DNA from: Ruaniaceae bacterium
Lineage (GTDB): Bacteria; Actinomycetota; Actinomycetes; Actinomycetales; Actinomycetaceae
DNA: 7,256 nucleotides
Reading direction: 5' to 3'
Assembly: GCA_030450655.1 (NCBI GenBank)
Contig: JAKDIE010000061.1
Location: 1-7,256, forward strand
Translations under genes and position numbers: made by a program
The notes under the pieces: generated by a model
Databases searched by the model: none
What the model was told of the DNA's origin: nothing
The model's input: the letters and a program-made list of their open reading frames with translations, nothing else
Shown here: positions 6,898 through 7,256 of the stretch, piece by piece
How positions within the stretch are numbered: the first letter of the stretch is position 1
Layout of the letters: every line of letters begins with the position of its first letter

Positions 6898-7023
6898 ATC
6901 GTGGCAGTTTTCGTACGATCCGAGTGGCCGAAGGGCTGATCGTGGTAGGAAACGTCAGAATAGTGACGTTCTGTGCCACGCAGATGGCCCCAGGGCCTCA
7001 GACCGAACGAGAACTGCCACGAT
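6898..7023. repeat. 126-bp imperfect palindrome with 17-bp near-perfect ends
   Basis: The ends ATCGTGGCAGTTTTCGT (6898-6914) and ACGAGAACTGCCACGAT (7007-7023) are inverted copies matching at 16 of 17 positions. The centre is AACGTCA-gaatag-TGACGTT (6951-6970). Folding the two halves without gaps pairs 41 of 63 positions by hand count, with the mismatches in the middle of each arm. The form fits a small non-autonomous inverted-repeat element or a long structured transcript; no clear target-site duplication is seen. Confidence 0.6.
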
Positions 7024-7102
7024 GATGCGAGCGGGCAGGGCCACGGGCGGCGCGGCCACGAAAGGGAGCGAGATCGTCCCACCTCGAGCCCCATCGCTCC
7101 CG

Positions 7103-7256
7103 TCCAGTCAGAAGAATACCTGCGTTTACGCCCGGGAGCGGCGGCGCGCGCCCCGAGAGCAAGGTCCGCTGCAATCCAGGCAGAAGAACACCTGCGGCGG
7201 CTACCTAGGTGCGTTCTCATGACTCGTCATCCCGCGCGCAGTCGCGGGATCCAGGC
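7103..7256 (-). repeat. Second 72-bp-period repeat array, opposite orientation
   Basis: On the plus strand TCCAG-CAGAAGAA-ACCTGCG recurs at 7103-7124 and 7175-7196, 72 bases apart, with two mismatches in 22. Read on the minus strand, the unit from 7181 begins GCCTGGAT, two variable bases, CAGCGGACCTTGCTC. This closely matches GCCTGGAT..CAGCGAACCTTGCTC of the plus array (6659-6681). A further CCTGGAT start lies at the window edge (7255), 75 bases from the next, so the array continues or ends beyond the window. Confidence 0.75.
7229..7250. repeat. REP-like palindrome at window edge
   Basis: ATCCCGCG (7229-7236) and CGCGGGAT (7243-7250) form a perfect 8-bp stem around CGCAGT. It is embedded in CGTCATCCCGCG...CGCGGGATCCAGG, similar in layout to dispersed GTCATnCCGC...GCGGnATCCAG palindromes of many bacterial genomes. 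It lies inside the outermost unit of the minus-oriented array. Confidence 0.6.

Larger units (their letters stand above)
6562..7256. other. Gene-free, repeat-rich intergenic region
   Basis: About 695 bases hold no reading frame with a credible start, codon pattern or family match. The stretch is instead made of repeats: two 72-bp-period arrays in opposite orientation, two separate palindromic elements and a REP-like hairpin, each listed separately. Bases 6562-6612 are a very GC-rich strip ahead of rarD. Bases 6771-6809 contain GC palindromes such as CAAGCGCTTG (6799-6808) and two of three GGGGCGTC motifs. Bases 7024-7102 show nothing I can name. Confidence 0.8.

Noticed and set aside
6898..7023. 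Integron attC site
   Set aside because: The length is suitable, but the ends lack the paired core sites of the GTTRRRY type, and there is no integrase or cassette gene nearby.
6879..7220. 113-codon minus-strand frame across the palindrome and second array
   Set aside because: It spans inverted-repeat DNA, has Arg/Ser/Trp-rich low-complexity content and no convincing ribosome binding site; it is best explained as open frame by composition.
6613..7256. CRISPR array
   Set aside because: The 72-bp repeats are adjacent, imperfect and inverted between the two blocks, with no uniform short repeats and spacers and no cas genes in the window.

Overview
The window is high-GC DNA with GTG starts, GC-rich third codon positions and Shine-Dalgarno sites of the GGAGG type. 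An FprA-type ferredoxin/adrenodoxin-NADP+ reductase, an actinobacterial-style HtpX and a GEVED-domain surface protein point to an actinobacterium, perhaps Actinomycetaceae or a relative. That placement is an inference from protein style; no marker gene fixes it.

Layout, left to right. The first 158 bases are the N-terminal end of a minus-strand gene that runs off the left edge. Its upstream region (159-406) holds two short palindromes and no convincing gene. A minus-strand tRNA-Tyr(GUA) follows (453-534), with a perfect 14-bp hairpin as its likely terminator (407-445). Divergent from it is yajQ (639-1136, plus). It converges on a long minus-strand gene for a secreted, C-terminally membrane-anchored GEVED-domain protein (1133-2842); the two genes share a CTAG in which both stop codons lie. 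Upstream of that, all on the minus strand, are htpX (membrane zinc protease), fprA (NADPH:ferredoxin reductase) and rarD (EamA-family permease). Each is separated from the next by about 130-210 bases, so they look like separate transcription units rather than one tight operon.

The last ~695 bases (6562-7256) contain no convincing gene but are densely structured. A plus-oriented pair of 72-bp tandem repeats (6613-6756) is followed by a bipartite stem-loop (6810-6857) and a 126-bp imperfect palindrome with 17-bp near-perfect ends (6898-7023). Next comes a second array of the same repeat family on the opposite strand, again with a 72-bp period (7103-7256), ending in a REP-like palindrome at the window edge. 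This repeat cluster is the most unusual part of the window.

The protein-coding genes are mostly housekeeping: envelope quality control (HtpX), electron supply to ferredoxin (FprA), small-molecule transport (RarD) and a YajQ nucleotide-binding protein. They show no evident shared pathway. The GEVED surface protein and the repeat cluster are the accessory-looking elements.
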